From Actinostola sp. cb2023 (lineage: Eukaryota; Cnidaria; Anthozoa; Actiniaria; Actinostolidae), in assembly GCA_033675265.1 (NCBI GenBank), contig JAUJYZ010000948.1, positions 592,001-656,000 of the forward strand: a DNA stretch of 64,000 bases, read 5' to 3'. The position numbers and the translations under genes were made by a program. The notes beneath the pieces are model-generated. The model was not told where the DNA came from. It made no database searches and saw nothing but the letters and a program-made list of their open reading frames with translations. Of the stretch, positions 1 through 10,398 are shown one piece after another. The first letter of the stretch is position 1. Each line of letters starts with the position of its first letter.

Positions 1-53
1 AACTCTCAATAATGCAGACTAATCATGACTAAACCTATTTCTAAAACACTTAC

Positions 54-1302
54 ATGTATTTCTTTATTCCTTTCCAACCAAAATGTTGCAGGTTGGTCTT
101 TATTTGCATCGTGATCCTTTAGAGAATTGAAGACAGACATTTAATAAAACACTGATGCTCTGAACATCACACAAAGTCAATTATCCTGCAGTAGCCTTGG
201 ACGATGTGTAGTTAGAATAATAATATTTATTATTGACTGAGTGGAAGGGAAGGATGGGAAAATATTTGGTATGAGGTCATGCATGCTCGAGGATCCAGTG
301 GTTTTTGTCTGGATGACTTCGGAGTGCTGGACAAAAACTGTTGGATCCTCGAGCATGGAGGTCATGATGTATGGACATGTACATATGCAGCTTCTGTCAT
401 GATCTCTATTGATGGGTATCCTGTGAGCAGGCCCGAGGGGGGGGGGGGAATTACATGATATATATGTGCTGTGGTACAGGGTCCAGGTTTTGGGCCATTT
501 TATTCTCTAATCCAGGTAAAATGAATGCATGAAAATCATTAATCCAGGTTATAGCCTAAAAAATATTTATTAATTTTTAATAATTTGCATAATGTATCGC
601 ATAATGTATCGGCGTTTCAGTGAAACTCCGCATGAACAATAATAATGGCATCAGTCAGATGTAAAGGTGTTAGAGTGTTACTGGCAAAATATCCTGACGA
701 ATGCATCGTATCAGATCGTCAAAAAAAAATCGTAAATCCAGGTTTTCGAGTGACAAATTCCAAAAACAGGGTCCAGGTCCGAATATCTCACTGCACATAC
801 CTAACCATTTTTTAACCAAGTATCCCCCCCCCCCCCCCCCCCCCCCCTGGGTGAGCAGGTCAATTTTCGTTACTCTCTACAAGCATAGTAGGGAAATTTA
901 AGAAACTATATCTGCTCGCAGGTCGTGATAATAAGTAATACTCACTCGAGTAGGTTCTTTGACCATTGGTTCAAATTCTGCAAAAAAATACATACAGTAT
1001 AAATTATTATAAAAAGTCCCAGGAACTACATGTAGAAAAAAATTGAACTCTGTCTTTATAGTAATGTAGTACAAATTGCCTGTACCTTTATTGTAGTCTT
1101 TGTGTGTTGTTGACAAATACTCCACAGGGGGTGGAGGTGGGTTCGATTCTTCATGAAATTCATCAGCAACTTGTTGCATAAATTCGGCTCTCATGTGCTC
1201 TTCTTTTGTCCCCGTGGTTCTAATTCCAAGCTGTCTCGGTTCTTGGTACGAATATCTTACTGTTGTCAGCTTTTCTTGTTCAGCGCCAAAATCGGTCGTC
1301 AT
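54..1302 (-). CDS. Possible ciliary/axonemal microtubule-associated protein (5' part, runs off left edge)
   Basis: Three exons join in frame on the minus strand: 1086-1302, 946-977 and 54-116. All have GT-AG ends, and the last donor (CAT|GTAAGT) sends the gene off the left edge. The start ATG at 1302 gives 72 codons beginning MTTDFGAEQEK, with a PPPPP run. The next two exons contribute KEFEPMVKEPTR and a segment with QPATFW. The motif STTHKDYNKEF, with prolines and TFW following, resembles short tektin-bundle or microtubule-inner proteins of cilia. That is a resemblance of style, not an identified family. The phases match at each junction (1, then 0), which supports a real gene. It is transcribed away from GNB5 with about 540 bp between the starts. 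Family assignment is uncertain. Confidence 0.5.
117..945 (-). other. Intron of the left-edge gene
   Basis: This intron has no coding signal. It holds an imperfect hairpin (arms 282-309 and 330-357, both carrying CTCGAGGATCC), a G run near 438-448 and a C run of about 22 at 826-847. Confidence 0.4.
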
Positions 1303-1843
1303 AATACCCTTTTAGATCAACAGAGTATTAAAGTTGAAACACAATCATAATATGGACTGTTAAGCTTACTAGCCTACCTTGTGTCCATGTGTTTGAAGTT
1401 TAGAGTTCGTTGCTTTAGGGTCATCATACTGGGCTGATTGCCTCTGGTGAATAATTACGTCAAACATAAGTATATTCTTCATTCGTTACCATTCCAATAG
1501 ACTACGGGTTTTTTTTCAAAAGATTTTGCAGAGGAACAAAAGTCAGATTTCCACTTCGACATTCCTACCTCTTCGACCCAATTATCCAGCAAAGTTTTCC
1601 CTCCTGAATTGTTGTGTCTAATTGCACTGATTGAGTGACTCATAATTACAGCAAAATGTCTAAGAATCCACTCTAAAAGTGGCCTAAAACAGGACACTAA
1701 ATATATAAATTTGTTGTTGAAATTTACAAAATGTTAGTATTCGTTCCCAGCTGGCTGTTGTCACGGCAACTACAGACGGTCGAGAACCCGGATAATAAAT
1801 GTCCCGGATGTACAAAATAAATATTGGGAAAGACGATTGAAAA
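1303..1843. promoter_or_regulatory. Divergent intergenic region between the ciliary-like gene and GNB5
   Basis: The two start codons at 1302 (-) and 1844 (+) face away from each other across about 540 bp with no repeat insertion. It probably holds both promoters. No convincing TATA box or other motif was identified. Confidence 0.4.
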
Positions 1844-4800
1844 ATGGCGTCCGGTGCTGAAACCGAAGAATCGTTAGATTCGCTGGCAAGGGAAGCAGAG
1901 CAGCTGAAGATCAAGATAGAAGAAGAAAAACGAAAGTACCTTGATGAAGAATGTAAGTTTGCAAAGCTGTGAATTGTGAGAGTAAAAGTGCCTTTTATAA
2001 TTTGAACGTCAATGCTTTGAGTGCCTTTGCCGGGGACTGTGAGCCTTCTTCTTCACTTTCGACTCAGTTTCGATCTGTTTTGGAAGCAAACTAAATGACA
2101 CGCGTAAACTGTTAGTGATGCTTTGATACTCCAAATTAGTGTTGTTTTCAATGTTTAATCTTCGAAGTTATTATTAGTGTCAGTGAGTGTGCACAATGCG
2201 GGCTACCTGTGGAACAGGTCGGCATAATAAACTCATAAGCACAGTGGCACATTTCGTTACAATTTCTGATGAATAAAGTAGTGAACCTTTGTTAATATAA
2301 TACACACTTTCAGTGCTGACATGTTAATGCCGTTGTCCAGTAATAAAATAGATGTATGTAGATGTAGATGAAAGAAAACTAAACTTGAGCCACTCCCCTT
2401 TGTTGTGGCTTGTTTACCACATTTATTTGCTATTTATGAGCTAATTTAATGCATCTGTAAAGACTCTGATTAGAATAACTAGCTATTCTGCAAGCTACAG
2501 CACATAATGCCTTGCCGTTTGGATGCTTTTTACATTTTTAAACTATAGGTACCATGGCGACTCGACCACCCTTGCTTCCATTCTTCCTTCCGCTCTTCCT
2601 TCTTGTTAATGATTTCACTGACCTTCCCTTGCTTGTCTTACCCACCAGTAAATGATATTGCCAGTCGGCTACAGAGCTTGCAAGGATGTCACATGAAAGT
2701 TCGTCGTATCTTGAAGGGTCACCAGGGAAAAGTATTGTGTATGGACTGGTCTGCCGACAGAAGACATTTAGTGAGCAGTTCACAAGTAAGAAGTTTGTCC
2801 CATTCACTTTTATGACTATCACAAGAAAAGGGGGAAAAATTAATCTGAAAAAAATTTATGTGTGAATTGTTGGGCTACCTGTGCCAATACCACAGGAATC
2901 CCATGGCCAAGCAGAATTTGTTTCAAAAATATAATGAGATTATTTTTTATTTGTTTTAATAGGATGGCAAAGTTATAGTATGGGATGCTTTTACAACAAA
3001 TAAGGTAATGCTATGTTATCATATTTTTACAATAAATGTACTCAAGATTTTGTAAAAAAAAATAAATTATGTCATTAATTTTTGTCTATATTCTACATAC
3101 AGGAACATGCCATATCTATGCCGACCACTTGGGTTATGGCCTGTTCATATTCACCAACAGGGAATTTAGTGGCTTGTGGGTAAGATTGAAAATAATTCAG
3201 TTTCCTTACAAGTATAAATAATAACTAAATTACAGCGCAAAGCTTCCAACTATGACCACCTTTAATGTATTCGCATACTTTCTTCTCGGCCATTATCCAA
3301 TCAGCTTTGCAGGATTGTCTTATCTTATCTCTGATCTAATGGCTAATTGGAGGATGGTGAGACAAAAGTATGCGAATATATTAAAGGTGGTCATAGTTGG
3401 AAGCTTCGCGCTGTAAGACCTACAGGAGCATAAGGAGTAGGCAAAATAATAATTTAATAATAGTAATAATAACAATAATGATAATGAAGATGATGATAAT
3501 AATAATAGTAATAATACTCAATACTTAATAATAATGATGATGATGATAATGTAGTAATAATAGTAATAGTAATAATACTGTAGTAATAATGATAATAATG
3601 ATATTTATTTTCAAGACAAGAACGACAGTTTTGAGCTTAGACATGTTTCGACGTTACAAACGTCATCTTCAGTAATTAAATTAATTAAAATTAATTAATT
3701 AAAATTAATTAATTAAAATTAATTAACATTTATGTTAAGTTTGTGAGTTACCAAGCCTCCCCCCTTGTGAACCCTCTCCCTATGCCACTAGACCTAACTT
3801 ATACTTTATCTAAATGCAGTTCTAAGACGTAACATAGAGTGATGAATATCGTCTCCATGCTTACGATGTATTTTATGTTGTAGGGGTCTTGACAATAAAT
3901 GTTCTGTCTTCAAACTGGCGTATGACAATGCACCTAATGCCAAGAAGCACACAGTAGCCATGCACACAAGTTATATGTCATGCTGTAAATTTTCAAACTC
4001 TGATCATCAGGTAGGATTTGACAGTGCGCTTCTCGTAACTTGTGACGAGCAGGTTCCTAAGTTTGTTTGGAAGTTCAGAAGTTCGCCTTAACCTTGTTGA
4101 ACTCTGAATTTAGTCAGAGGAACTTTGGGTTTTTCAGGCATGACGGAGAAAACTCCACACATGCACCACAGGGAGCCCAAGCATAAATTCAGTAAAAAAA
4201 TAAAATTGGAAATAAAGTATTTTTTCCCCCTATACACCTTTGTTGTCTGTTAACTTCACCAGCCTGGTGTTTTTTTTTCCTAAAATTTTTTTTTCTCGTA
4301 CCAGTAAAGAAAAATCTTTTTTCTTTACTGGGCCGAGAAAAAGATTTTTTCGGAAAAAAAAACACCAGGCAGGTTAAGTTAACAGACAAAAAAGGTGTAT
4401 AGGGGAAAAAATACTTTATTTCCAATTTTATTTTTTTACTGAATTTATGCTTGGGCTCCCTGTGCATGCACTTGACTCTACCTTGAGATAACATCTAATA
4501 TTAAGCCATGTTATTATTAGATATTCACTGGAAGTGGTGACTCTACATGTGGTCTGTGGGATGTGGATTCTAGTCAACTAATTCAAAGTTTTCATGGGCA
4601 TAATGCTGATGTTATGAGGTTCGTATGACATCCTAAAAGATGTTACTTTTGAAACTAATAATAAATATTTGATTGCAGTACTAAATGCATCAACCTACAA
4701 ATACAGCCACCTGACATTTGGCGACTACCCCCAGGTGGTCAATGTGAGCTGGCTGTATTCTCAGGCATTCTTGGTGTGATACATGTACCAGTTACACAAA

Positions 4801-7623
4801 GCAATATATACTGATAAAAGTAGGAAAGGCCATGATACTAATAGTTCTAATAGTTGTTGGTTACTATTATTTTTGGACCGTTCAATAAGTTCATTGCTGA
4901 AAATTAAAAAAATTAAAAAAAATAAATAAAAAAAAAATAACGTTCATTGCCGCTTATCCCGTTACAGCCTTGACCTTTCTCCATCTGAAGGAGGAAACAT
5001 CTTTATATCAGGGGTATGTTGTAATATCAATTAATAGAACATGTATTTACCAGTAACACCTGTGCTGTTATACTTGGCAGGGTTGTGACAAGAGCGCTAA
5101 TGTCTGGGATATTCGAACTGGCAAGATCATTAATTCATTTGACTGTCACATGTCTGACATAAACTGTGTCAGGTAGGTGGTATATTCCTGGTATTCACTG
5201 AAACATCCCACTATTCACTTGTACATGTATTCACTATGTAATCGATTTTCAAAAGAATCTTTTTGTCGTAGTAGCACTTTAAGCTGTTGGCCTTGTCTCC
5301 TTTCTCAGTTCTAACCAATATATAAAGGGGACGTAAAAGAACCTGTTGTGTTATTTTGCAAAGAGTAGAGGATTGTCTCCCAGCACAACAGCCAACTGTT
5401 AATAGACTTATGGCACTAGCAAACAAATTGCAGGACTATTGAGCAGTCTGTATCTCCCTTAGGCTCAGTATCCAGCCGCTGGGGTTTCGTGCGCCCGAGA
5501 TACTCTCTCCTCTCGCTGGCGCACGAAACCCCAGCGGCTGGATACTGAGCCTATATCTCACTGTGAACTCTGTAAAGTGTATTTTTATTATTTTACAGTC
5601 TGAAACTGTGCTAATTCACACTATTTTTTTCATAGGTTTTACCCAGGCGGGGACACTTTTGGAACAGCGTGCGATGATGGCAAGGTAATTACGTTGGTAT
5701 TGTGTTGGTAATGGATGCAGTTTATGTAAAGTTGTTCTACTCTTTACTTTGATTTGTAGATCCGTTTATTTGATCTCAGAGCAGATCATGAATTAGCAGT
5801 CTACAGCAAAGATTATGTCATCTTTGGTGCTGCAGCGCTAGACTTCTCTATTAGTGGTAAGATTCATCTGAAATATCTCCTGGTGTGAACACAAAACTAA
5901 GGGCTCTTACTTCGTGTACTGGCACAGTTGACGTAATTCAATAGCAAACCTATTGTATTGTTTGTGAGCTTCATTCTGTTGAATAACTTGGAGTCTTTTG
6001 TTGTTTCTATTGAATTACATTAACTGTGCCAGTACTCACTATGCACAAAGTAAGAGCCAAACTAAGGAGCCGATCTATGGTGACATTCAACCCACATTAG
6101 GGCCATTTATACGAGCGAAAATAGGACACGTCTTATCTAAAATGCATCTTAAATAAGACGCGTCCTATTTTCGCTCGTATAAATAGCCCTATTGTATATA
6201 TATCTACCATTGTTGCCCAGCGAAGAGCATGTTTCGTTGCTGGCCACTGGTTCCAGACCAGTCATATCGGATGTAATATGTTGGAGACTAACCATGTCCA
6301 AACAGAGGTAGAAGACCCTAATCAACTACATTGACGTCATTGGAAAAGACACCCAGCAAGAAATAGAGGACCTGCAAAATCTGATGAGGGACATGGATGT
6401 CTAGCTGACGTGTGGTGAACTCTATCTCGATTGCGACCACATGATGATGATGATGATGAAATGATTCAGTGGAAAAGTGGTCCCAGAATGGCACTATTGA
6501 CGTGTATCATGTACAGATAATTTGTATTTATAATGATTGTATAATTTTATTAATGCAGGAAGACTTTTGTTCGCTGGTTTTCATGACTATACTATACATG
6601 TATGGGATACTTTAAAGGTATTAAAGTAGGAAGTTGTTACTCACGCCCCATCCACTAGCTGTTACCCTATCTTCTTCACACCTAAATGAAATGCATATAA
6701 GGCCTCAATGCCCCGTTCACACTTTAAAAGCATTTTTCAAAATCTCTGTTTTCATTTTATTGAAAACGTATCAAAAGCTTCGCGTCCACACTTTCACATG
6801 TTGACCTTAATTGTGTCCACACTAAAACAATGGACAACACTGTTTGTTTCCACCGAGAACACCAGGCATGACATCAGCATTTCAAAAGCCTACATCTTTG
6901 TCGTCCATGGTAAAGGGTAAACCCCTGTTTGTAAATAAAGGTGTCTATCTATATATCTATCACACTAATTCGATAGGTCTCCATTTTTCAATGTCTTCAC
7001 TCTGGAGAGTGTTTTTGAATGCAATGTTTTCATTGAAAATGACCAGCAATTTCAATAGTTTTAGTGTACCGGGTACATGCAAGGCTTACCAGTAAATGAA
7101 GAAAACACAAGGTGTTCTATCTCTTGCAGGCTGAAAGATTAGCTGTTTATTATGGTCATGATAATCGACTAAGCAGTCTTCGTGTCTCACCAGATGGTAC
7201 ATGTGTATGTACAGGAAGCTGGGATCAAACTCTCAGGGTAACTGTTGATATATTTGATGCGTTACTATATAAACTTTAATTTCATTACATGTATGTACAG
7301 TATAGTGTCCTCTTGCTGTATAGGCAACATTGATTCTGAGCTGGTGTTGTCATGATCATGCATAATGAATTGGCTAAATTAAAGGGGTCTGTGCATTAGG
7401 ACAGTGGCTTGTGATCAAAATCTTAATTCTCCTTTAGAATTCAAAGATTGAACAGGAGAATTTAGGATTTGATCAAAGATCACTTATGTTGTTCTTACAC
7501 TGACCCCTTCAATTGTGACGATTTTGATCATGTGACTTCTCATCGCACATATCAATAACTAATATAATGATTCTTTCCCTGAATTCTTTTGTCTGTTGTA
7601 TTTCTTTATAGATATGGGCATGA
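1844..7623 (+). CDS. GNB5: Guanine nucleotide-binding protein subunit beta-5 (WD40)
   Basis: Atypical G-protein beta subunit that pairs with the GGL domain of R7-family RGS proteins and helps switch off Gi/o signalling at the membrane. Thirteen exons: 1844-1952, 2649-2785, 2963-3004, 3103-3179, 3884-4010, 4521-4618, 4968-5013, 5081-5172, 5636-5684, 5760-5856, 6559-6617, 7130-7237 and 7612-7623. They total 1053 nt, or 350 residues, close to the 353 of the human short form. Every junction keeps frame with GT-AG ends. An N-terminal coiled coil ([11 protein letters not shown]) is followed by seven WD repeats: [62 protein letters not shown], and a final SWDQTLRIWA before the stop. Beta-5 hallmarks include the NKCSVFKL region and FAGFHDYTI. 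An AATAAA lies at 7669-7674. Several introns contain fold-back repeats but none breaks the frame. Confidence 0.96.
3231..3415. mobile_element. MITE in GNB5 intron 4, TA target site
   Basis: About 49-bp inverted ends run from CAGCGCAAAGCTTCCAAC at the left to its near reverse complement at the right, enclosing 181 bp. TA flanks both sides, as expected for Tc1/mariner-type non-autonomous elements. There is no ORF. Confidence 0.75.
3430..3730. repeat. AAT/ATG microsatellite and AATTAATT repeat
   Basis: An AAT/ATG-rich simple repeat (about 3445-3600) is followed by a short segment with TTTCGACGTT and GTCATCTTCAG, then by (TTAATTAAAA)n at 3676-3725. The middle piece resembles ends of old retroelements, but the assignment is weak. 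Confidence 0.5.
4160..4470. mobile_element. Long fold-back element in GNB5 intron 5
   Basis: Inverted arms of about 140 bp start at CACAGGGAGCCCAAGC and end at its complement GCTTGGGCTCCCTGTG. The same GGGCTCCCTGTG phrase recurs inside another hairpin near 22740. No coding content was seen. Confidence 0.7.
5200..5290. mobile_element. Fragment of the 16.4-kb MITE family
   Basis: CATCCCACTATTCACTT followed by TAATCGATTTTCAAAAGAA matches the right end of the element at 16424-16881. Only the terminal portion is present. Confidence 0.6.
5461..5552. mobile_element. Perfect 35-bp inverted repeat in GNB5 intron 8
   Basis: Arms 5461-5495 and 5518-5552 are exact reverse complements with a 22-bp loop. 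They form a stable snap-back hairpin that probably derives from a short MITE. Confidence 0.75.
5902..6058. mobile_element. Fold-back MITE in GNB5 intron 10
   Basis: Inverted ends start GGCTCTTACTT and end AAAGTAAGAGCC. The arms continue through ACTGGCACAGTT and AATTCAATAG. There is no ORF. Confidence 0.7.
6099..6190. mobile_element. Short fold-back MITE in GNB5 intron 10
   Basis: Near-perfect arms of about 38 bp, AGGGCCATTTATACGAGCG and its complement, lie about 40 bp from the preceding element. Confidence 0.7.
7381..7510. mobile_element. MITE copy, GATCAAAATC family (copy 1)
   Basis: Ends AAAGGGGTC and GACCCCTT flank an imperfect palindrome with GATCAAAATCTTAATTCTCC and GGAGAATTTAGGATTTGATC. 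Related copies lie near 37665-37790 and 43826-43962. Confidence 0.65.
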
Positions 7624-8883
7624 AGATTAGACATCAACCAAGCCTTCGCACTTACATAGAAAAATAGTAATAAATTATGATCAAATCATAGAAATCTCAC
7701 CATTTGTAGACTATAATGTAAATATTGAATCCCAGGGGAGATTTGGGTATAAGAGTGACAGGACCAAAGCGTGACTTGTTGGGGTTTGAATTTTGGACTG
7801 TTTTTGGAATCCGAAAGTTTGAAGGATTTATTTTGGGAGTACTTATTTTGGGTAGCATGTTTCACGTTTCGGCCAAGGAGAAAGCATGGATTTTTGGGGG
7901 TCACATTAATGGACCTAGCTGCACTGCTCGCAGGGTATAAATATCTCTTATTAACCGAGCGCAACAACATTTGGGGCGAGTTATTAGCCATATTGGATAT
8001 TTTGGGAGTTTATCATTGTGGGTTCTTTTGTACCTCCACGTCACTCTTACACCCGAGTACCCCCTCTGGGTACTGAATCCAGTTAGATATAGAGATGGTG
8101 TCAGCTGATTGTAATAATTATAACAAAAAAATATTATGATAGAATTTTTAAATTCATGTAGAAAGTAAGTTACGGTACTTAGTTCGCCAACAAAGTTCAT
8201 TTCAAAGTTCATCTAATTCCCAAATGAACCTCGGCTGCTGCTGCTAGCCCCCCCCAAAAAAACATTACATCGTTTCGTTTTGCAAAAGATCGATCATAAA
8301 CCCTGTAAATGGCTGTCTTGGATGGTAATGGTGGCATCATGCAAACTGTGGTTTATATGTATGCCCAAATCGATCATAAGCATTATTTCCATCAACAATA
8401 TGAAAACAGTGTTTGGGTAAATAAGTTTTTGTAGTGACAATATTTGAATCAAATTGTTTGTAAATATTTATGTTTTATTTTTTAAAGAATATTTGACTTC
8501 TGTTTCCGATATTTTATTAAACGTAGAGTTGTGACAATTTAGAAAATGATTGCTTGCTTCAATCATAAGGTCTTGTCAGGTGTCCCCTTGTCAGTTGAGT
8601 AAAAGACCTGAATCATAAAAATATCCTCTACAATATGATAAAAATATGTTTGTATCAGTTACTAGAGTGGGTTGTCATAAACCTGTAAAATAGACATTAG
8701 TCTAATACGCATTATAAAATAACTATGATATAACTGCACTCTGATTGGCCAAAGGATGCACATGCTGCATACTCACGCAGCTCTATGAGAGCACACAGCA
8801 CATATGCATGTATTCGAACTGAAAAACTTGCCTTAAAATCATAATTGTATTTTATAAAAGAAATAGAAAACTTGCCAGTCCAC

Positions 8884-9018
8884 TGTGCTGTGCAGTTTTA
8901 GAGCACTTGGGGACCAATCAGAACACTCGAGAAGCACTCCGCTACTGACATGCTTCTCCTAACACTTCTCTCGTGTTCTGATCACAGTCCCTGTGTACTC
9001 TGAAATTGCACATAGCAC
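8884..9018. mobile_element. Fold-back element
   Basis: The imperfect inverted repeat has left arm GTGCTGTGCAGTTTTAGAGC with GACCAATCAGAACAC. The right arm is GTGTTCTGATCACAGTCCC ending TTGCACATAGCAC. Confidence 0.5.
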
Positions 9019-9305
9019 GCACATGCATTTTATATTTCTATAGTCTGTTTTCACAGGTTTATGAAAACCACTCAATTATTATCAAGTTACCCTGGGTCCC
9101 AGAAGCAAATTTATTCTCACTCCGACAATATTGTTATTTGTATTTTATTATTCTCTGTTCTTTTCATTTGTACAGAAGTGTTATTTGTACAGAAATCAAA
9201 ATAATAACAATAATTAATGTCAGAGCGAGAGGAAATTGACCCCTGGAACGCAGGCTAATACGAAGTGTAAAACCATTGCTATTGGTACTGATATCCAATC
9301 TCTAT

Positions 9306-9518
9306 TACAGTATGGACACTCGAACCGTGAACTCTTAGGTTTTTTCTAACACACATATATAAATTATCGATTGAGCAAATTGATCAGAAAAATGATTTAT
9401 TTTGATCACTAAGTGTAAACTCAATGCTGCATTTGAGAGGCGGTGAGGCAATAGAAAGTTCGGAAAAAAAAGTTCAAAAAAAACTTGAAGTGTTCATGGT
9501 TCGAGTATCCACACTGTA
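9306..9518. mobile_element. Pogo/Tigger-like MITE with TA duplication
   Basis: Ends are CAGTATGGACACTCGAACC and its near complement GGTTCGAGTATCCACACTG. The 209-bp element is flanked by TA on both sides. CAG...CTG termini with TA duplication are typical of pogo-related transposons. Confidence 0.7.
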
Positions 9519-9625
9519 AAAAAGATAACCTGGAAAACTGGAAAAATAATGTTGCTGTATTATTGGTTTATATTATTTCTTTGGCTCACATGTCACTAGC
9601 TAGTTTAGGCAAGTTCAAAATCATT

Positions 9626-9744
9626 TGGATCCCAATAAACCTGGGCATTAATTACTAACACTATTAGACACTCTCTTTTTTTTTTGCATCTAATAAACAC
9701 CGACAACTAATTAGTAGTGCCCAGGTTTATTGGAATCACTCTAG
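9626..9744. mobile_element. Fold-back with CAATAAACCTGGGC ends
   Basis: The left arm GATCCCAATAAACCTGGGC is inverted at GCCCAGGTTTATTGGAATC. The adjoining ACTCTAG resembles the ends of other fold-backs at 50377 and 58793. Confidence 0.55.
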
Positions 9745-10398
9745 CCCTATAACCATGGAGAGCCTGACTAAGGGTGCTTTATTCTGTACACTGGACTGGG
9801 CAGGCTGCTCTGTGCTGATTTGAATAACGGAACACACCAGTCTGGTCCTGATGGGCCTGGAAATCGAGGGCTGGTACCAAGATACCGTATTCTCTGGCAT
9901 ATAAGCCGCACTCACAGATAAGCCTTTTTGTGTATCCCGTATGTGTTAAAGACGATTGCTGCTTGAGTTATCGTTAATATCAGCACAAAGACCAGTCAGT
10001 CTGGACAAGTGCAAAGCACCCTTATACACACCGACACGGAGGGGAATAATAATTGTTTTAATATATACCACACAAGTGAATAGCCAGCCAAATATATAAA
10101 ATTTAGTTTCAAGAAGAGGCATGCTTGCAAAACCATCTGGTTTTGCTTGGAGGTAAATAGCCAAGGATATTCTGAGATTGAGTAGCCAATCAGAGTGCAC
10201 GAAAAGTACTATTCACTTGTATGGTATATACTAATCAGTATTATTCCGAATACTGTGCCAACCATTTGAATGATTAAAGGCATCGTGCCTTGCCGCTTTA
10301 TAGACATGTATAATGTAGAAAACCCTGACAAGCAATCCAAACTCTAGCCCCCCCAAAAACCAGACAGTTCATGAATATGGGACTGGATAAAGTAGTCC

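Larger units (their letters stand above)
7680..10398. other. Gene-free interval between GNB5 and the TPR gene
   Basis: No spliceable coding segment was seen. At about 7730-8085 an interval with weak inverted ends (GGGTATAAGAGTGAC and GTCACTCTTACACCC) may be an old element. Three clearer fold-backs follow and are listed separately. The remainder is AT-rich and unassigned. Confidence 0.5.
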
